From Opitutaceae bacterium (GTDB lineage Bacteria; Verrucomicrobiota; Verrucomicrobiia; Opitutales; Opitutaceae), in assembly GCA_023269455.1 (NCBI GenBank), contig JAHFTG010000019.1, forward strand, positions 1 through 15,910: DNA of 15,910 nucleotides. The letters run 5' to 3'. The notes under the pieces are model-generated. The model had not been told where the DNA came from. It did no database searches and saw nothing but the letters and a program-made list of their open reading frames with translations. Position numbers and translations under genes: made by a program. Below are positions 14,495-15,910 of this stretch, one piece after another (the first letter of the stretch is position 1; each line of letters opens with the position of its first letter).

Positions 14495-14531
14495 CTCCCC
14501 GCTCTTTAACGGCCTTTTACCCGATCCAGCC

Positions 14532-15836
14532 ATGCACCACTTCCACTACGTCGGTCCCAACCTCCACTGCGAATCCGTCGATCTCGCCGAGATCGCCCGC
14601 CTCTACGGCACGCCGACCTACGTTTACAGCGCCGCGACCATGGCGGACAACTACACCCGTCTCGCCAACGGGTTGGCCGGCCTGGACCTCCAGATCTGCT
14701 ACGCGATGAAGGCCAATTCCAATATCGCCCTCCTTCGCCACTTCTCGAATCTCGGCGCCGGCTTCGACCTGGTGAGCGGCGGCGAGATCAAACGCGTGCT
14801 GGCGGCGGGCGCCAACGTGAAGCGCAGCGTGTTCGCCGGCATCGGCAAGACCGAGGCCGAGATCCAGCTCGCCCTCGAAAACGGCATCTTCTCCTTCCAC
14901 GTCGAGAGCGAGCCCGAGCTCGCCCGCATCAATCACGTCGCCGGCAAGCTCGGCGTGAAGGCTCCCATCGCCATCCGCGTCAACCCCGACGTCGATGCCC
15001 ACACCCACGCCAAGATCACCACTGGCAAGAGCGACAACAAGTTCGGCATCCCGCTCAAGCACGCCGCCGCCGCCTACGAAGCCGCCGCCAAATACCCGAA
15101 CATCCAGATCAAGGGCGTGCAGATGCACATCGGCTCGCAGCTCACCTCGGTCGCCCCGTTCGTCGAGGCCGTGCGCAAGATCACCCCGTTCGTCGAGCAG
15201 CTCAAGGCGAGCTACGGCATCACCTATTTCTCCATCGGCGGAGGCATGGGCATCGTTTACAAAGACGCCCTCGCGAGCGGCCAGCAGGCGTGGTGGGACG
15301 CGCAGCCCGCCGATCAGCGCCCGCTCACGCCCGAGACCTACGGCGCGGCCCTCGTGCCGCTGCTGCAACCGCTCGGTCTCAAGATCGTGCTCGAACACGG
15401 ACGCTTCATGGTGGGCAACTCAGGTGTGCTCCTTTCGCAGGTCGAGCATCTCAAGCGCGGCGCGGGGAAGACCTTTCTCATCGTCGATGCGGCGATGAAC
15501 GACCTCGTGCGTCCGGCGATGTATGAGAGCTACCACGAGATCGTGCCGCTGCATCGCGACTCCGGCCGTCGTGCGCTCGTGGCCGACGTGGTCGGCCCCA
15601 TCTGCGAAAGCGGCGATTGTTTTGCGAAGGACCGCCAACTTCAGGAAGTCGGCGAAGGCGAGTATATCGCCTTCATGAGTGCCGGCGCGTATGGCTACAC
15701 GATGGCAAGCCGCTATAACACCCGTGCGATGGCCGCCGAGGTGCTGGTGCATGGCGGCACCTTCGAGCTCATCAACGCCCGTGAAACCTTCGAGCAGCAG
15801 ATCGCCAGCGAGAAGATCCCGGCGTTTTTGAAGTGA
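14532..15836 (+). CDS. lysA: Diaminopimelate decarboxylase
   Basis: This PLP enzyme makes L-lysine from meso-diaminopimelate, the last lysine step, in the cytosol. The 434-residue protein has the fold III alanine-racemase-like barrel plus C-terminal beta domain. The cofactor lysine is Lys60 in CYAMKANSN. GFDLVSGGE (78-86) and RVNPDVDAHTHAKITTG (149-165) follow, then KFGIPL (170-175), HIGSQLT (199-205) with the PLP-stacking histidine, and the phosphate loop IGGGMG (235-240). The C-terminal catalytic part has CESGD (358-362) with the conserved cysteine and Tyr388 in AGAYGY. The usual EPGR is EHGR here (288-291). The length is normal. CESGD and the DAP-type HTHAKI-x-TG motif favour DAP over ornithine/arginine decarboxylases. 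It stands alone and is divergent from the small protein gene; no Shine-Dalgarno precedes the ATG. Confidence 0.93.
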   Translation: MHHFHYVGPNLHCESVDLAEIARLYGTPTYVYSAATMADNYTRLANGLAGLDLQICYAMKANSNIALLRHFSNLGAGFDLVSGGEIKRVLAAGANVKRSVFAGIGKTEAEIQLALENGIFSFHVESEPELARINHVAGKLGVKAPIAIRVNPDVDAHTHAKITTGKSDNKFGIPLKHAAAAYEAAAKYPNIQIKGVQMHIGSQLTSVAPFVEAVRKITPFVEQLKASYGITYFSIGGGMGIVYKDALASGQQAWWDAQPADQRPLTPETYGAALVPLLQPLGLKIVLEHGRFMVGNSGVLLSQVEHLKRGAGKTFLIVDAAMNDLVRPAMYESYHEIVPLHRDSGRRALVADVVGPICESGDCFAKDRQLQEVGEGEYIAFMSAGAYGYTMASRYNTRAMAAEVLVHGGTFELINARETFEQQIASEKIPAFLK

Positions 15837-15910
15837 CACCGGTCTCTCCAAACCCAGTCAGAAGGCTTGCGAGTTGGTTTTTTGGCCCCGGTTTTATTAT
15901 CGGTGTTATT

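Noticed and set aside
14517..15398. 293-residue minus-strand open frame
   Set aside because: It is antisense to lysA and Gly/Val/Asp-rich, and starts inside lysA.
15836..15906. ACACCG and CGGTGT near the right edge as an inverted repeat
   Set aside because: The arms are only 6 bases and 59 bases apart; this is expected by chance.

Overview
The window is GC-rich, densely packed bacterial chromosome. The mix of genes, the scarcity of Shine-Dalgarno motifs, a bacterial deoxyhypusine-synthase-like gene and a short CGAAGA-type intergenic repeat suggest Verrucomicrobiota, possibly Opitutaceae. This is an inference from gene content, not a taxonomic result. There is no IS element, CRISPR array, tRNA or rRNA. 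No gene-free stretch exceeds about 165 bp.

Left part (1-3502): the 3' end of a thymidine/pyrimidine-nucleoside phosphorylase runs into a convergent ABC-F ATPase. A deoxyhypusine-synthase-family gene is divergent from the ABC-F gene. It keeps the catalytic lysine but has replaced several other residues known from the eukaryotic enzyme. A short 9-bp repeat tract and a strong intrinsic terminator close this gene.

Centre-left (3503-6330): a TetR repressor gene faces a four-gene co-directional set encoding a DsrE-family protein, an FMN-binding split-barrel (PNPOx-like) protein, a DUF1348 NTF2-fold protein and an AhpD-like CxxC protein. Two copies of an imperfect palindrome sharing a 15-bp core lie between them, 35 bp apart, which strongly suggests repressor-controlled expression. 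The set looks like a small redox or electrophile-response cassette of unknown substrate and is one of the best candidates for new biology here.

Centre-right (6420-13615): an apparent operon of a DUF255 thioredoxin/six-hairpin protein, a 1386-residue membrane hybrid histidine kinase (seven N-terminal membrane segments, CHASE3, three PAS, HisKA, HATPase, two REC), a response regulator whose output is a CxxC...CPDC module instead of a DNA-binding domain, and slyX. Three of these genes abut or overlap; the regulator starts 73 bp after the kinase. A redox protein, a kinase and a cysteine-rich regulator in series is suggestive of redox-linked signalling, but this is inference.

Right part (13647-15910): on the minus strand, a LEA14/WHy-domain lipoprotein and a small arginine-rich protein with a C-terminal membrane segment. 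The latter is divergent from lysA, diaminopimelate decarboxylase, which carries an EHGR variant of the usual EPGR motif. The last 74 bases hold no recognisable feature.
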